The notes: generated by a model from the letters alone, not told the origin. 64,000 nucleotides of DNA from Chondrus crispus (GCF_000350225.1 NW_005179128.1:62001-126000), one strand, 5' to 3'; positions 1-11,669 are shown, numbered from the stretch's first letter. Translations and numbers: made by a program.

Positions 1-682
1 AACCTCCAGATGGTACTCTCTTTTCATCTCCTTCGTCACCAAAGCTTCCCTTTCAGCTCCCCTCCTGCCCTTCTGAGGCATATCAATGCCCGCAATCACA
101 CAATCACAGGCAGCTACTGCCCATCAGCTACTTGTAAATGCCGCAGTTAAGAAAAACAACGACGTCAGTTGCTACGAAGCAAGCGATTCTGTAGAAAGAG
201 ATGAAGGAGTTGACTCCTAATCGTCCACGTTTGACAGGTTCTACGAGCAGGGAAGCGTCACGTGCAATTTTTGAGATGCTGATTTTGATTCTACGCAATT
301 CGTCGGCATTTTTCGCTTTGAGGAAATGATAGTGGCACACTACAGCACCGGCCGCGGTCGAAATTCAGTGCACACTCGGAAGGATGTCTTGTTCATGGCA
401 TTACGTTTTATGAAGCACGGTAGTCATTCGGACGTACTCGCTAAGTGTTTGGTCTAGAAGGTCGACCATTTGAGATTCTCATAATGAAGTTCGTTGATAT
501 TATCTCACTCCCAGTGTACCAGCATTATTTTGAAGCATAAGCCGGGAAATGGACGAATAATAAACTGTATGAGGGCCGCTAAAAGTTTGAACACTGTCCC
601 ATGGCTCTATATGCTACTGATGTAACTATCCGGCCAATCTTTCGCCCGAGTCGAAGTGTGGAAGAGGGCAAAAATATTTTGG

Positions 683-739
683 GTGAAAACACAAGCTGTA
701 CGGCCACAAACTTTGTGGCCGTACAGCTTGTGTTTTCAC
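683..739. repeat. Perfect 28-bp-arm palindrome
   Basis: Arms 683-710 and 712-739 are exact reverse complements with one unpaired base (C at 711). The core reads ACAAGCTGTACGGCCACAAA on the left arm. It could extrude as a cruciform or fold as a long hairpin in RNA. No flanking duplication was recognised, so it may be the fused ends of a small inverted-repeat element or a replication-generated palindrome. Confidence 0.9.
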
Positions 740-758
740 TTCAACTTTAAGTTGAAGT
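738..758. repeat. Second short palindrome abutting the first
   Basis: Arms 738-747 (ACTTCAACTT) and 749-758 are reverse complements around a single T at 748. It overlaps the end of the larger palindrome by two bases, so the two form a double hairpin. Confidence 0.85.
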
Positions 759-1412
759 CTCGGTTTTTCCGAATGGGCTTGCCCTTGTTGCAGTGATCAT
801 GAACCAGGATCAGTTTCGAGCCTTACACTGTTTCAGCGCATGCAATATATCCACACAAAACAACTTAAGAAAACACGGGGTGACATGGACTATGAAGAAG
901 ATGGGCCCTTTGTACACATGGCTGTTCAAAGGCGCACAGAAATAATAACACTGTTTGGCATCTTCCGGTTCAGAGTGAACCATATATGTCAACGTTTATA
1001 GATTCTGGAAGGTAAGTAGACTTCTGACCGTAGAACTAACACTAGTATAAAAATGCCATCGATTTGGCTCTGGCGACAATAAATAAGCCCCGGATTCTTC
1101 GCTCTCTTTCTCTTTCACATGCAAGGCGGCCCTCTCTAGCCCCCAGCATGGCGGCAGCTCCCAGTCTCCCCGAAGGAGGCCGAGTCGAGAAAACGTTGTG
1201 CACATGGTTCGACATGAGTGGAGTAGTGGCCGCCGTGCGGAGACTAGTTGGGTGCCCCGGTTGTCGCATGACAGGCGCGCGGCGGCGGCCGAACCGTCCA
1301 CCTAACGATAGAAGGGCTGGCCCAGATCGACGGACAGGGTTGAGTCTCGCGAGGAGCGCGTCTTCTGAAAAGGGGATTCCGAGCACGGGGCGCCCACCGA
1401 GCGGGGTGATGG

Positions 1413-1610
1413 TTACGAGAAACTCATAAGGGCTCCCTCCGCAAGGCCGAGGGGCGACGACACGCGAATAGAGGGGAGGTTAGAGCAGGAAGCGGCAAAG
1501 ATGCGGTACCGCGATGTAGCACAAGGAAGGGCACGGTGGATGAAGAGTAGAGGACGTGCGTCAGAGAGGGAAGACGATGGTAAGAAGATGGACAGTCTGT
1601 GATCGGACAA
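1413..1610 (-). pseudogene. Remnant of the gypsy antisense ORF
   Basis: An open stretch on the strand opposite the element begins 63 nt inside the LTR boundary with Ser-Asp-His. The gypsy-1 antisense ORF begins Met-Ser-Asp 54 nt inside its LTR. Here the first codon is TTG rather than ATG, and the frame closes after 65 codons. Similarity beyond the first residues is only a shared hydrophobic and proline/serine-rich character, so the assignment rests mainly on position. Confidence 0.35.
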
Positions 1611-1672
1611 GACGGGACGCCAACTCTTCTTCCAATAGAATGAACTCGGACGTTCACTCCGAAGGAGAGGGC

Positions 1673-2316
1673 CGTGTAGTATAATTACATATCAGAATTA
1701 GACTAGAATTAGATCGCGCGCCGTAAGGTACAGAACTTACAGCGCGCACATGCGCGCACCCACGTGTGCTGTCAGGTCGGGCGTCTCACAGTGCTACAGT
1801 AAGGGAAGGCGCGTGCTCTCTACAGAAGTCCACTACAGTACGTATACGCTATAAGTAATGGCTACAGTACAGTACGGTACGTACTGTACTGTAGTGAATA
1901 GTTATAGTCGCGTATTTGTATATTAAACCACAGGGAGCCGACGGCGGAGGGGACCGGGCAGGCACGCTTACCCAAAAGCCCACCACCGGCTACCCGACGC
2001 ATATCTTCAGCGCCAACGCTTTACGCGAGCGCGTCGAAGTGGGAACTACGCGGGGTAGCATTTGCGAACGTGCGCGAGCGAGCCTGGAACCGCTTTCGCA
2101 CGTTGGCACTAGAACGTCACGTTGTGCTGCCCCGAGGCGTCGAGAACGTCAATATGCTCTAACGCGTACAGTTATCGTGACCGCTCCCCCTGCTCTACCA
2201 CGCTACTAAAACCCCGCGTTCGTTCTTTAGTTGCTGTGTTTTGTCCTGTTTTTCTCGCGTGCGCAGGTCTACACAAGTATAGCTAAACCCGTAGCCTGCG
2301 GGGGGTTTCTGCTACA
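1673..2316 (+). repeat. Degenerate gypsy LTR
   Basis: It starts TGTAGTATAA and ends CTGCTACA, matching the start TGTAGTATAA and end ATGCTACA of the young gypsy-2 LTR. Length is 644 bp against 666 bp. A TATA-like ATTAAAC lies at 1922-1928, where gypsy-2 has ATTAAAT. Dense CACGTG-type and GTAC palindromes are shared. It is clearly diverged, so it is an old copy. Confidence 0.75.
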
Positions 2317-4083
2317 TGTAACTTTGAAGGGTCTCCCTCATTACCAGCGATGTGAATCACGAAAAACTATGAAGTCTAGGGCGAAAACATTTTGCGTGCT
2401 AGTTTTTCTAGTAATCGTGTACTGTCAAATCATTTGTGAACCGCGTGATGCCCAACCTTACATGGTCACATGTCGGGTCACGTAGAGCTGCACATCTCCT
2501 ACGAAGAGCCGAAACTCCACTATCCGAAGTTGTCAGAACAACCATCGCTCAAATATATTCTAAAAGTAGTCACACGAAATACGAAAAACTAGAAATACCT
2601 GATCCAATTTGTTGTAGTTCTAAGGAGCAGCAGAAAAGGATCACTTTCCGATCTTTCAAGTAGCGATTTGAATACTGCAGGACAGTTGAGGGGCCTAGGT
2701 TCACCCGAACTGCTATGAGGTCAAATGTAATTCAATAACAAAGTAGAGCCCTAATTTTGTTGAACAATGGCATGCCTGAACAACAGGAAATTTAAATTCG
2801 AACATTCCAATTATGAATAGCACTTTTGTGTTCACTAACATTATTTTCATATGCTTTCAATCGGTCTCATCGTATCATAAATGAGCCATGCGAGTCATAC
2901 TTGTCTCGGAAGCCCAAATCTGCGCGGGTGTTTACAAAAACATTATTGGCAATGCTGAGAAATCTTTCCTGGCAACAAAGTGGTCGTTAAAAGCGCTTCC
3001 CGTTCGCTCTGAACACGTGAAGTCATTACAGACCAATTACACTAATGGGTATACTAAGTATTGGTAACAAGAACCCTTTTTGGCTACGTATGAATGAGAA
3101 TTCTATAATCCCAATCAGCATAGTCTGAAGAAAATATAAGCTCCAATTGCTTCCATCAGTTCGCTATCTATTTCGGTAACGGTAGAAACAAAATGGATCC
3201 AGTAAACAGTTTAGTTGCATAAAACGATGATTCCACCAAAGCTAATCGTCATCAGCCATGTCGTCATGCACGACACATCGCAAAGAAGCTGCTTTACTGT
3301 TGCAGTTTTGACAATGATTGCAACTACATATGAAGTCGTAAATTATATCAACCAATCAAGTCATGCTGGCCAGAGAAGTAAACAGTTCCGTTTTTCTTCG
3401 ATGTTTGTATTTTCAGGTGCTTTCGGAGTAGAACGGGTCACAAGGTACACAGGCTAAGTTTTCGACACTGTAGAAGGTATTTTTATAACCGTAGTGAACT
3501 TTTTAATGGTTTGCGGACGTTGCGTACCTTTATATCCCCAAAGTGGTACATTACCATTAAGGAAAATATCCCATACAGCTGTCACATTGCAGCAGTTATT
3601 ACGGATCAGTGTCAGGAATTAGCAAATATCCAATAGGATATGTCAGACTCGAAAACAAATAAGAATTGTTGTCATTGACTTTCATTTATCCAGTATCGCT
3701 GTTATGCCAAGCATATTGAAACATGATTGTCAAATCCAAACGTCAAATCCAATTGCGCGGTCACGCTGCATTTCGCCATTCCAAACAATTGTCATATTGT
3801 AGTAATCCAGAATGACAGCAGTGACATACAGAAATACATCAATGGAGTCTTTTAGGCCTCTTCAATACCACACCGTTGCCACCTCTTGTGCATCAATCTG
3901 AAACCGATGTCAAAGCAGTCGGCAGTAAAGGCAGAAAACGTATTGAGTTGAGAAGTCATACTGTGTATGGAATCCAATTTAGCTGTCAAAGACTCGTTCT
4001 GAAAAGCTTTTTTGCAGAATCATTACAGCGATACCGCCGATCGCCCCCACACACCGCGTGGCGTATTTTGTCTCGACTACCAA
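2317..4083. other. AT-rich interval without a supported gene
   Basis: Scattered short ORFs were examined and none has a recognisable domain. The stretch near 2436-2663 is open for 75 codons but shows nothing beyond composition. The last few hundred bases probably belong to the MULE that follows, but I could not identify its terminal inverted repeat. Confidence 0.5.
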
Positions 4084-6673
4084 ATGCGTGAAAATAACAC
4101 CGATCTTCCTGATCCCGAATATCGCCATTTGATGCCTCCCACTGAGCAGCTGGATCGCCTTGCCTGTACCTCAATGCCGAGGAAGCGCAGTGTGACTGCA
4201 AGCGCGCGAAAAAAAACGTGTCGTCTCGAATGATCAACGAGTTGGCCATGTCAATGACGACCACCAGCAAGATGTTTTGGAAGATGTTTGTGCAGAAGCT
4301 GACTCTGTGGTAGAGTTTGTATTCTCGGACGAAGATGATGGAGGGGAGGACATGGGCGGGATGGCTAGCGGCAAAGATGCATCCGACGCCGAGGGCAGTG
4401 GTGAAGATGTCGACCAGGTTGGAGGAGGGCGGCCGGTAAATGCACTCCGCCAATACGTTTTCTCTTTACCTAATACGGTTGGAATGTCGGCTGAAGAAAA
4501 GGATCAAGCAATGATGGAGTACAGAAAGGCTCGCAATCGTATGTATCAAGCTCGATCTCGTGCCACACAGAGAGTCATTCAGGAAGAAAAAGAGACAGAG
4601 CACGAGCGTGGCATGGAGCTACGTCCATTGGCAGTGATTAGGAGGCAGGCTAACGGCGGCTACCAAGCCAGAGGGGCTGTGGGTATGGAGTTTGACATCA
4701 AAGCCCAACTTATGCACGCATGCGGAGAGATTGGGGAATACCTTGGCATTGCAGTCGCATTTCCGTTACACAGCTCTGGAGAGGTCCATGCAGTTCCGTG
4801 CCCCCCACGCGCGTCTGTCAAGGAACGTGGGGCAGTACAATTTGAATCGAACGCAGGAAATCTGGAGCTCGGTGCAGTTAGTACAGGTCTAAACATCGAG
4901 ACCCCAACTTCGCTGTTGCGTATCGTCGCTCAATACTTGCGTAAAGATAGAGTGTGGCGTATCGTAAGCAGTTTTATTACAGGTGATCGGGGTGGCACAC
5001 GTCAAGCATACCGTAGACGCACTGCGTACCGCGTCATATATTTCGCGCATCACGTAACAGGATTGATCAGTGACCAACCCGATGCTACTGGAGGAACAAT
5101 TTGGGATGCATTTAGGGGCTACGTTTCCGAGTTGGGGGCTCTGAAGGGTAATGTACTCTCGCGGATTCGTCGGCAGGCTGCCATAAACGTGTTTGGCAGA
5201 CCTGATACAAATTGTGATTATATACCTGTTTTGAAATTGATGATGGAAGCCAGAGGCCATGAGTTGGAATTTTCTACAATATCTTCGTCTGCAATGAGGG
5301 ATGTTCTTGTAGGCGTTGGTAGCCATGAATACGCCCGTTTGCGAAAAGCCGTGATCGCGAAACCTGTGAGAAGTCGCAAATGATGCTGATCGCGTCGCAG
5401 CCGTAAAATGGGACCAGGGAGCTCGAGAAGCATGGATTGAAAAGAACAAGAAGTTTTTGGCGTCTGTCTCGGAGCGAGGCGCTCGATATGTCGAGAGTGT
5501 ATTTGTAATGTTCTCGCGGACTGTAGTGGCTCACAAACAGCTTCTTAGACTCTGCGTTCTCGACGCTTGCACTGAAAAGGTCTTCTTAGACTGCTATACA
5601 CTATATGTCGTTGTCGGATTCTCGTCGAACGGTAATATCGTTCCTATCGCGTATGCTTGGATCTCAGCCAATGAGAGTACTTCGTCGTGGTCACGCGTGT
5701 TTGAATTCATCAAGAAGCATTTGCCGGCGTTTGCAGATCGAGCGACACTTCTATCAGATCGCGACAAAGGGATTTCGGGGGCAATTGCGAATGTGTTCGC
5801 AGAAAAATTCCCCATCAGCTTTTCTGCATCAAACACCGTTTGAATAATTTGGCTCGCCATGGAGGGGGCATTAGAGAGGTGTACATAGGAATGGCGTTAG
5901 CTCCCACTGTCGAGGCTGTTGCTCGAATTCGTGAATCAGCTCAATTCACAGGTCTCACCAATGCTGGACGAGCTGCGATCAATAACTACACTGCTGAAGT
6001 TCAATTCTTGTCCGCACGCGTCGATGCGGGCGGTGTTACTTATGGACGATCATCATCACCAGCCGCTGAGTCTCAAAACCACCATCTCGCCGGAGCTCGA
6101 TCCCAGGATCTAGTCAGCTCGGTTCTCTGGGTGATGAAGCTTGAGGCTAGGCGCTACCAAGAGTGGGCTGGAAAGAGTGCTCGCGAGACCTCATATGCTC
6201 CGCCAAGTATTCTTCTGAGGATGGAGAATTTTAAAAAGGTTGACGCATCCAGACCACTCGGAGATGCGAGTGAGAATGCAGCGCTCAGCGACGGATCTAC
6301 AAAAGTGTTTACAGTGCGAACAACTCCTCAGCGTTGCCACAAGGTCTCACTTTCACTCTCCTACAATGTTGATGGGGACTTGGTGCTTTTTGGGGCATGT
6401 AGCTGCGGAAGGCCACAGATAGATTTTTTTCCATGCAAGAATATGCATGTAGCTGCTCTTGAAGGGCACTACGATGAGCGGAAGCTTATTCTCATCGAGC
6501 TGACAACTGCGCAATGGAAGTCTCAATATCCTTCTGGCCACAGATTTGTTCCCATAATTAGAGAGGATTTGAACATGGAAGGGACGTTCACGGCGTCGCG
6601 TGACAAATGCCTTCGTGTGCCGATTACAGCCCCCACGAAACGCGGTCGTCCACCCACAAGCCGTGTGAAATAA
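4084..6673 (+). pseudogene. MULE (Mutator-like) transposase, frameshifted
   Basis: This is a DDE transposase of the MULE type. The catalytic triad is readable as D in VLDACTE (about 5562), D in LLSDRDKG (about 5757) and E in AAESQNH (about 6066), followed by the family's CxKHRLNNLA segment. A SWIM-like zinc motif (CSCG, then PCKNMH near 6430) is present but its spacing is unusual: C-x3-H instead of C-x-H. The C-terminus carries an AT-hook core (KRGRPP, about 6637-6654). The acidic N-terminus starts near 4084. Three frame changes break it: at an A8 run near 4210, near 5375, and near 5818 just before CIKHR. Otherwise the reading is continuous to the stop at 6671. Terminal inverted repeats were not found. 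It is a broken copy; sequencing error at A8 is possible, but three independent shifts argue for decay. Confidence 0.8.
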
Positions 6674-6780
6674 GCTGTTGAACGAAGCGTGAAGCTTCGG
6701 CTTCACCGAAACAGGAATCGCTGAATTAGAGGGGAGAAGGTGGAAGGGAAACGGAAAGGGGACAGACACAGTGGGAAGGA

Positions 6781-7350
6781 GGATGTGCGTGTTCGGCGGA
6801 AGAATGGGGGGGAAGCCGTACAGAATAGGGAGGGTTGTGCGTGGGGAGGAAGTGGACGGGGATTGAGGGGACAGGCACAGTGTGGAGGAGATTGTGCATG
6901 TTGGGAAGGAGAAAGGGGAGGGGAACGGACAAAATTGGGAGAGGTGTGTTTTGGGTTGGAAGGATGTGCATGTTGGGCAGGAAAAGGTGGAGGGGAACGG
7001 ACAGAATAGGGAGGAGTGTGTGGGGGGAGAAGGTGAACGGGGACGGAGGGACGACGGACACATTGGGGAGAAGGATATGCATGTTGGGCAGGAAAACGTG
7101 GAGGGGAACAGACAGAATAGGGAGGAGTGTGTATGGGGAAAAAGGTGGAGGGAGGACAGAGGGGTGACAGAGGCATTGGGGAGGAGGATGTGCATATTGG
7201 GCAGGAGAAGGTGGGGGGAGACAGCCAGAATAGGGTGGGGTGTAGTGTGTGGGGGGGGAGAAGGTGGAGCGGGGCGGAAGGGGACGGACGGACGCAGTGC
7301 GAAGGAGGATGTGTGCGTTGGACCGAAGAAGGTGGAAGGGGAGACGGAGG
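6781..7350. repeat. Purine-biased minisatellite, about 110-bp unit
   Basis: Units begin with GGATGTGCATGTTGGG or close variants at 6781, 6890, 6962, 7073, 7186 and 7307, giving spacings of 109, 72, 111, 113 and 121 bp. The plus strand is almost free of C apart from conserved CAT and CAG positions. All frames are therefore open on the complementary strand, with proline/serine/histidine-rich shadow ORFs. It starts about 110 bp after the MULE stop and may be that element's subterminal repeat. Confidence 0.85.
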
Positions 7351-7375
7351 GTGCTATTGACGCAGTAGACACTTA

Positions 7376-9734
7376 GGGGACGGAGTCAGAAGAAAGAGCG
7401 ACATAGGGAGCCAGTGAGTGAGAGAGAAAGAGAGAGCGAAGAGAAGGGGCCCACCAAGCACAGCATGACCTCGAGTACACGCGGCCTCTCCCCAACTATT
7501 ATCTTCCACCTGCTTTACTAGACTGTACAACAACAAGCCTTTTGAAATATCGGTCAGAACCATCGGTGAAGGACGCACAATGAAGAAGCGAACGATTTTG
7601 TCTCACCTTCAACCACGGGTAGCGTCTTCGCGTCCCCGCCATGACTGTCATGTCTACCCGCACACAGGAGCACCGAGTGCATGGCCTGCGACTCGCACCA
7701 CATGCATGCCAATCAACAGCGAACTATCGAGTTGTGCTGTTCAGCTGACACCCATCTTGGATTCTCAGAGAACGAAGCGTCGTGACTTTAGATATAGTCT
7801 GACAAGAGTACGGGAATACACCTGGGAATTGATGTATTGTTTGGTATATGACTGCACCATGACAGCGGTTGAGTAATAATTTCTGCTCATGTAGCAGTTA
7901 GCTGGAATGTAAACGACTTTTGACATCATAATCGAAATCTTCGCGCTGTATGACAGCTACTTAGGAATAAATCTCTCATCTAAGATCCGTTTCGTATTAC
8001 TGTTCCTGGACCTGACAACGACACTGTATTGTTCAAAGGTTTACATGAAGATTGGATAGCTGCAAGAGTCCGACACCTATCTTGGATTCTCCTGTGCGAA
8101 TGACACAAAATTGGGACTTCGCCCTACCATTAAACATGTCATGCGAAGTTAGCATTCTAGTTTCATATTCTTAAGTAGTTTTTACATTACCATACCGTGA
8201 CTTTGGAGCTTTAGTGTTTTCCTAAATCGACGAGGTTGTCTCTACTATAGCGTAATGGATTCTGTGAATGCTTGTAAGGGTTGGGAAGTATGGCCCGAAT
8301 GGAGGGAAAGATCGCGTAGTAAAGATTGGGTGAAATGGATTTGATGACGAGATTGCTCCATTTGTGTCTTTCGTAGTACATGTTGATAGCAAGACTTGGC
8401 ATGGCTACATGAAAGGTTTGAGAGCATTTGAATAAATGTTCCGTTTGTAATGAGTAACTTAGGATAGGCCTGAGTTGCAAGATATTAAATTACATTAGTA
8501 TCAACTAAGCAACCAGTACTTGATCCATGGACAAGGTCTTTCTACGGGGCAGTAGCTGATATTATTTTAGCATTTCTATGTTGAAATTCATTTGTGAATG
8601 AAATTGACCGCTGAAGTACTTCTAAACAATGCGTAATTACTTGCAATAGTAAGAATGACAAATGTTTTTAAACATAAGGTTCTTTGCAGGTATAGATGTG
8701 CTTCCTAGATGTTTTCTGAAACAATACTGCACATCAATCATCATAGCTATTTGAACATTTACTAATACGTATATGCTTTTTAGGTACCATATGTAACCTA
8801 ACTGCACGATGTCATTCTTTTCGTCTTCTTACTGTAATCAATGTTTTAACGCGACGCATAATAGGATTTCAGAAGAGCATGACAATTTGGAGCCTTTACA
8901 GTGTCCTACACAGGATTACCCAAGAATGTCATTTCTCAACTCAAGATCTTCAGAATACCGAATACAAAAGTCCGAATGAATGCTTCCTACGATTTTCAGT
9001 ATTCGAAAAGTAGGACAGAACAAGTGTTTCTAGTATCAGTCACGTAAGCAAAGTACGAATAAGGGTAAACGTTAACGACGACGTTCTACAAACCTCCATT
9101 CCATGCTTGGAATACATCTAAGCCAAGTTGTCGAGAGTGGAGAACTAGCGAAACTATACGAACCCTACTCAGGTAGAAGAATGTAATAATTGAGATACCC
9201 TCCAACCTTTTAAACCATATCTACGAACCACTTGTGCTTTTAGGCAGGCTTCTATGTCAAACACGTCACACAAGTGGCGTGCGTAAATACTCTGAAGTGT
9301 ACAGCATATATTCTTGATGACTGCATGCCAGTGAGGGCAACGGGGCGACAGTAGTTTAATCTAAAGAACATAACGAGCAATACCTCTTAGAGTAAATCTG
9401 TTCATCATCGTCATACGTTTTCCAAAAATCAAAGGCACGTATTGAATGATTTTGTCTTCGTGTTCTACAATTTTGTAATCAAATGGCATATTAAGCCGTA
9501 CTCCTTGCCAGAGCCACTCTTCATTTATTTATGCACAACTGGCTTAATTAGGTACATTCCCGCTGGATATTCGAAAGGAAGACCCTATCAGGAGGTTTCA
9601 TTTAGAAGACATGTCAAACCACGCATGGAAGGAGAGAGGAAAGAAAAGGAGGTGGAAATGCTTTTACAGACGGTCCGCTGCGCCAGTCCTACGCTCTGCT
9701 ATCAACAGCAGCGAGTTTATCAACGAAAGCAAAC
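7376..9734. other. AT-rich interval without a supported gene
   Basis: I see no domain, repeat or RNA gene. A short purine run (GA repeats near 7417-7440) sits at the left edge. The open stretches at 7580-7876 and 9442-9738 have no recognisable content. Confidence 0.5.
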
Positions 9735-10858
9735 GTGAAATTGGCAAAACGAGTTCTGAAAGAGTACTGTTCCCTAAAAAGTGCACCAGATCCACATTGC
9801 GTCACCCCGGAGAGCTCCAAACTCATTCTCAATATTCTCGTAGATTACTGTAAGTTTGGAACTGCTGACGCTCTCAATAACGACAGCATCGGAGCTCTCG
9901 CCCAGGGACTTCGACATGTTTACTGCTAACATGGTCTCTCCAAAACTTGGCAGGTTGAAGAGTCGGCCTGTAAAGCGAGCGGCAACCCGCTGATTGGAAA
10001 CCCTGATTGGCAGACGCTGCGAAAAGCCCATCGCGTTCATTTGGATCATGTCGAATTCGTTACGTTACGCTCCCGGCCAATTACAGTGAACAATATCTTT
10101 GATTTGGCGGAATAGTTTTGGTACGGGAGAGGAAAAGCAACAACAGCACCTGACGTGCTCTTGCAAGCCATTCTGGTTGTGAGGTTGCATTTGGGACTCA
10201 GATATGATGAAATTAAAGAGTTGAAAGACGAAACCGTCACTGTTGGGTCCGGCGGCTGTACATTGATGCTCCTTGAATCAATTGAAAACTCAACTGTGCG
10301 CAAACATACCAGCTTCGCGATTGGTTCGAGAACTCTACTTTACGGTTCTCATACTTTATGGATCCATTCCTGGCGTTGTACTCCTAGCTGACACTACCTG
10401 GTAGTATTCCACGGCCGCTGCTACGTGATGTCAAAAAGACAAGAAGTGGTTGGGTCATTGATACCAAAGGGCAGTGGAGTTCCAAAAAATTCACAGAGGT
10501 CTTCCGAGGTCAGTTGTCATCAATTGGTGTCGGATCAGGCGATCTGGATATGTACTCCGGAAACTCAATCAAGAGAGGTTCCGTGCAGCTGTATCGATCT
10601 CTAGGGCTTCCCGATGTGGCAATTATGGAAATAATTCAGATGAGTGGACGTCAAGCATATGCGAACTGTTGTGCTGCTTACAACGACTGTGTTCCGCAAG
10701 AACTTCCTCGCTTCAATTCAGTCAAAGAATACGTTTGTCATGCTGGGACCATTTGCGAAGAATATGAACATATTCGTGGGAAGGACAACTTTGCAAAGTT
10801 TCTAAAGCACGTCCATACTGGTCCCAGTTCGAACGATGTGGACAAGGATTCCAGTTAA
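9735..10858 (+). pseudogene. Crypton-like tyrosine recombinase, broken
   Basis: The order of tyrosine recombinase motifs is readable. The first catalytic Arg box is HLGLRYDEIKEL (around 10186-10221). The second box is GNSIKRGS (around 10559-10582), where the usual H-x-x-R appears as N-x-x-R. A helix and the final Tyr follow (AYNDC, around 10675-10689). Members cut and rejoin DNA through a covalent tyrosine intermediate; Crypton and DIRS elements encode such enzymes. The frame is interrupted by TAA at 9927, TAG near 10113 and a frame change between 10391 and 10514. AATAAA at 10884-10889 could be its polyadenylation signal. The missing His and the stops mean it is inactive. Family placement within eukaryotic tyrosine recombinases is an inference. 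Confidence 0.6.
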
Positions 10859-10999
10859 TGTAGTCAACTATTTCGTTGAGTACAATAAATGGTTTGGTTC
10901 TTGATTTCTGGAGCATTCTTTTCTGCTTTAATAAGATATAGGTAGATCGTATTACTATTTTGAGAGCGAGGAATAATCTTCAGACCCCCACAACAGGAA

Positions 11000-11302
11000 A
11001 TGGACCGAAGAGGGGTGGTACGTTCAATCCAAGGCGGTGGAGAGGGTGCCGGAATCAAACCTCCTAGGCAAATCTTGCAACTCGAACCGGAAATTGCTAT
11101 GACGATATCTAAGGAAATATTGCTTTCTTCCGGTAACACTAATTTACCCATTGGAACAGAAAGTCAGGGAGGAGGGTCAGAGAATGAAGGAGAAATTTAT
11201 TCTGTTCAAGATGAGAAGATGGAAGTTTGGAAGAAAGAGCTACAACAAAGACTATTTCTCTTACACCAGAGAAAGAAGGAATCTTCTAGTGCGATGTCAT
11301 GA
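11000..11302 (+). CDS. Hypothetical ORF, possibly a gene fragment
   Basis: An ATG-started ORF of 100 codons, hydrophilic, with Gly-rich spacers and a basic C-terminal part (MEVWKKELQQRLFLLHQRKK) that could form a short amphipathic helix. I do not recognise it. It lies between the recombinase pseudogene and the gypsy-1 insertion. The following 240 bases also look coding-like in other frames, so this may be the first piece of a broken gene. Confidence 0.3.
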   Translation: MDRRGVVRSIQGGGEGAGIKPPRQILQLEPEIAMTISKEILLSSGNTNLPIGTESQGGGSENEGEIYSVQDEKMEVWKKELQQRLFLLHQRKKESSSAMS

Positions 11303-11542
11303 AAAATAAGACCGCAGAATTTTACGCCCCCCTGGAAAAGAACGCTGATGAAGACGGAAGTGAGTTGATTAAATAGGCTTACATTGCTTCTGCAAGTGCA
11401 GAGCCAACAGAACAGGACTTCGATTGGTTTACACACTCGTTGCACAAGAAGCGAAAATTTGGGGCTCACATGGAACGCAGTACAGTAGTCAATTTCATGT
11501 CAGAACTACCAAAATCTATAGAAGCAGTGGTCGAGCTGTGGC
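11303..11542 (+). pseudogene. Coding-like fragment cut by gypsy-1
   Basis: After the stop at 11302, open stretches resume with non-random composition, for example a segment reading FDWFTHSLHKKRKFGAHMER and then MSELPKSIEAVVELW up to the LTR boundary. No family was recognised. Gypsy-1 abuts it directly after GTGGC (11538-11542), so this looks like an old gene or transposon body interrupted by the insertion. Confidence 0.25.
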
Positions 11543-11669
11543 TGTAGCATAAGCACCCCCAGCGAGAGGAGTGTATGCACAGTTCGACCGAGACCCTGTC
11601 GAAGGTGTAGTATAACACCCCCCCAACGGAGAGGGGTGTATACTCTGCTCGACGTAGACCCGTACGAGG
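11543..11669 (-). repeat. Tandem duplication of the LTR terminus
   Basis: Unit 1 (11543-11605) starts TGTAGCATAAGCACCCCC. Unit 2 (11606-11669) starts TGTAGTATAACACCCCCC. Both continue with a similar GAGAGG..GTGTAT segment and GACC. The outermost 63 bp of the LTR, including the end recognised by integrase, is therefore present twice, and the units have since diverged. Confidence 0.75.

Larger units (their letters stand above)
1..1059. other. Non-coding flank
   Basis: I see no gene here. Short open stretches exist on both strands, but they lack a convincing ATG or any recognisable motif. The only notable structures are two adjacent palindromes near 683-758, listed separately. Base composition is AT-richer than the gypsy remnant that follows. 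Confidence 0.6.
1060..2316 (+). mobile_element. Decayed 3' end of a Ty3/gypsy element (copy 0)
   Basis: A GC-rich block ends in a polypurine tract (GAAGGAGAGGG, about 1659-1669) followed at once by an LTR. The bases before the tract (CGGACGTTCACTC) match the same place in gypsy-1. This is therefore the 3' end of the same chromovirus family, plus orientation, with gag, pol and the 5' LTR missing. The left limit is taken from the change in base composition and is uncertain. Confidence 0.7.

Noticed and set aside
6781..7350. CRISPR-like array
   Set aside because: Units are long, diverged and contiguous, without short identical repeats and unique spacers; the DNA is eukaryotic.
6353..7372. 339-codon proline/serine-rich minus-strand ORF
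   Set aside because: It is the shadow of a C-poor minisatellite plus the reverse of the MULE gene; neighbouring frames are equally open and units are not multiples of three.
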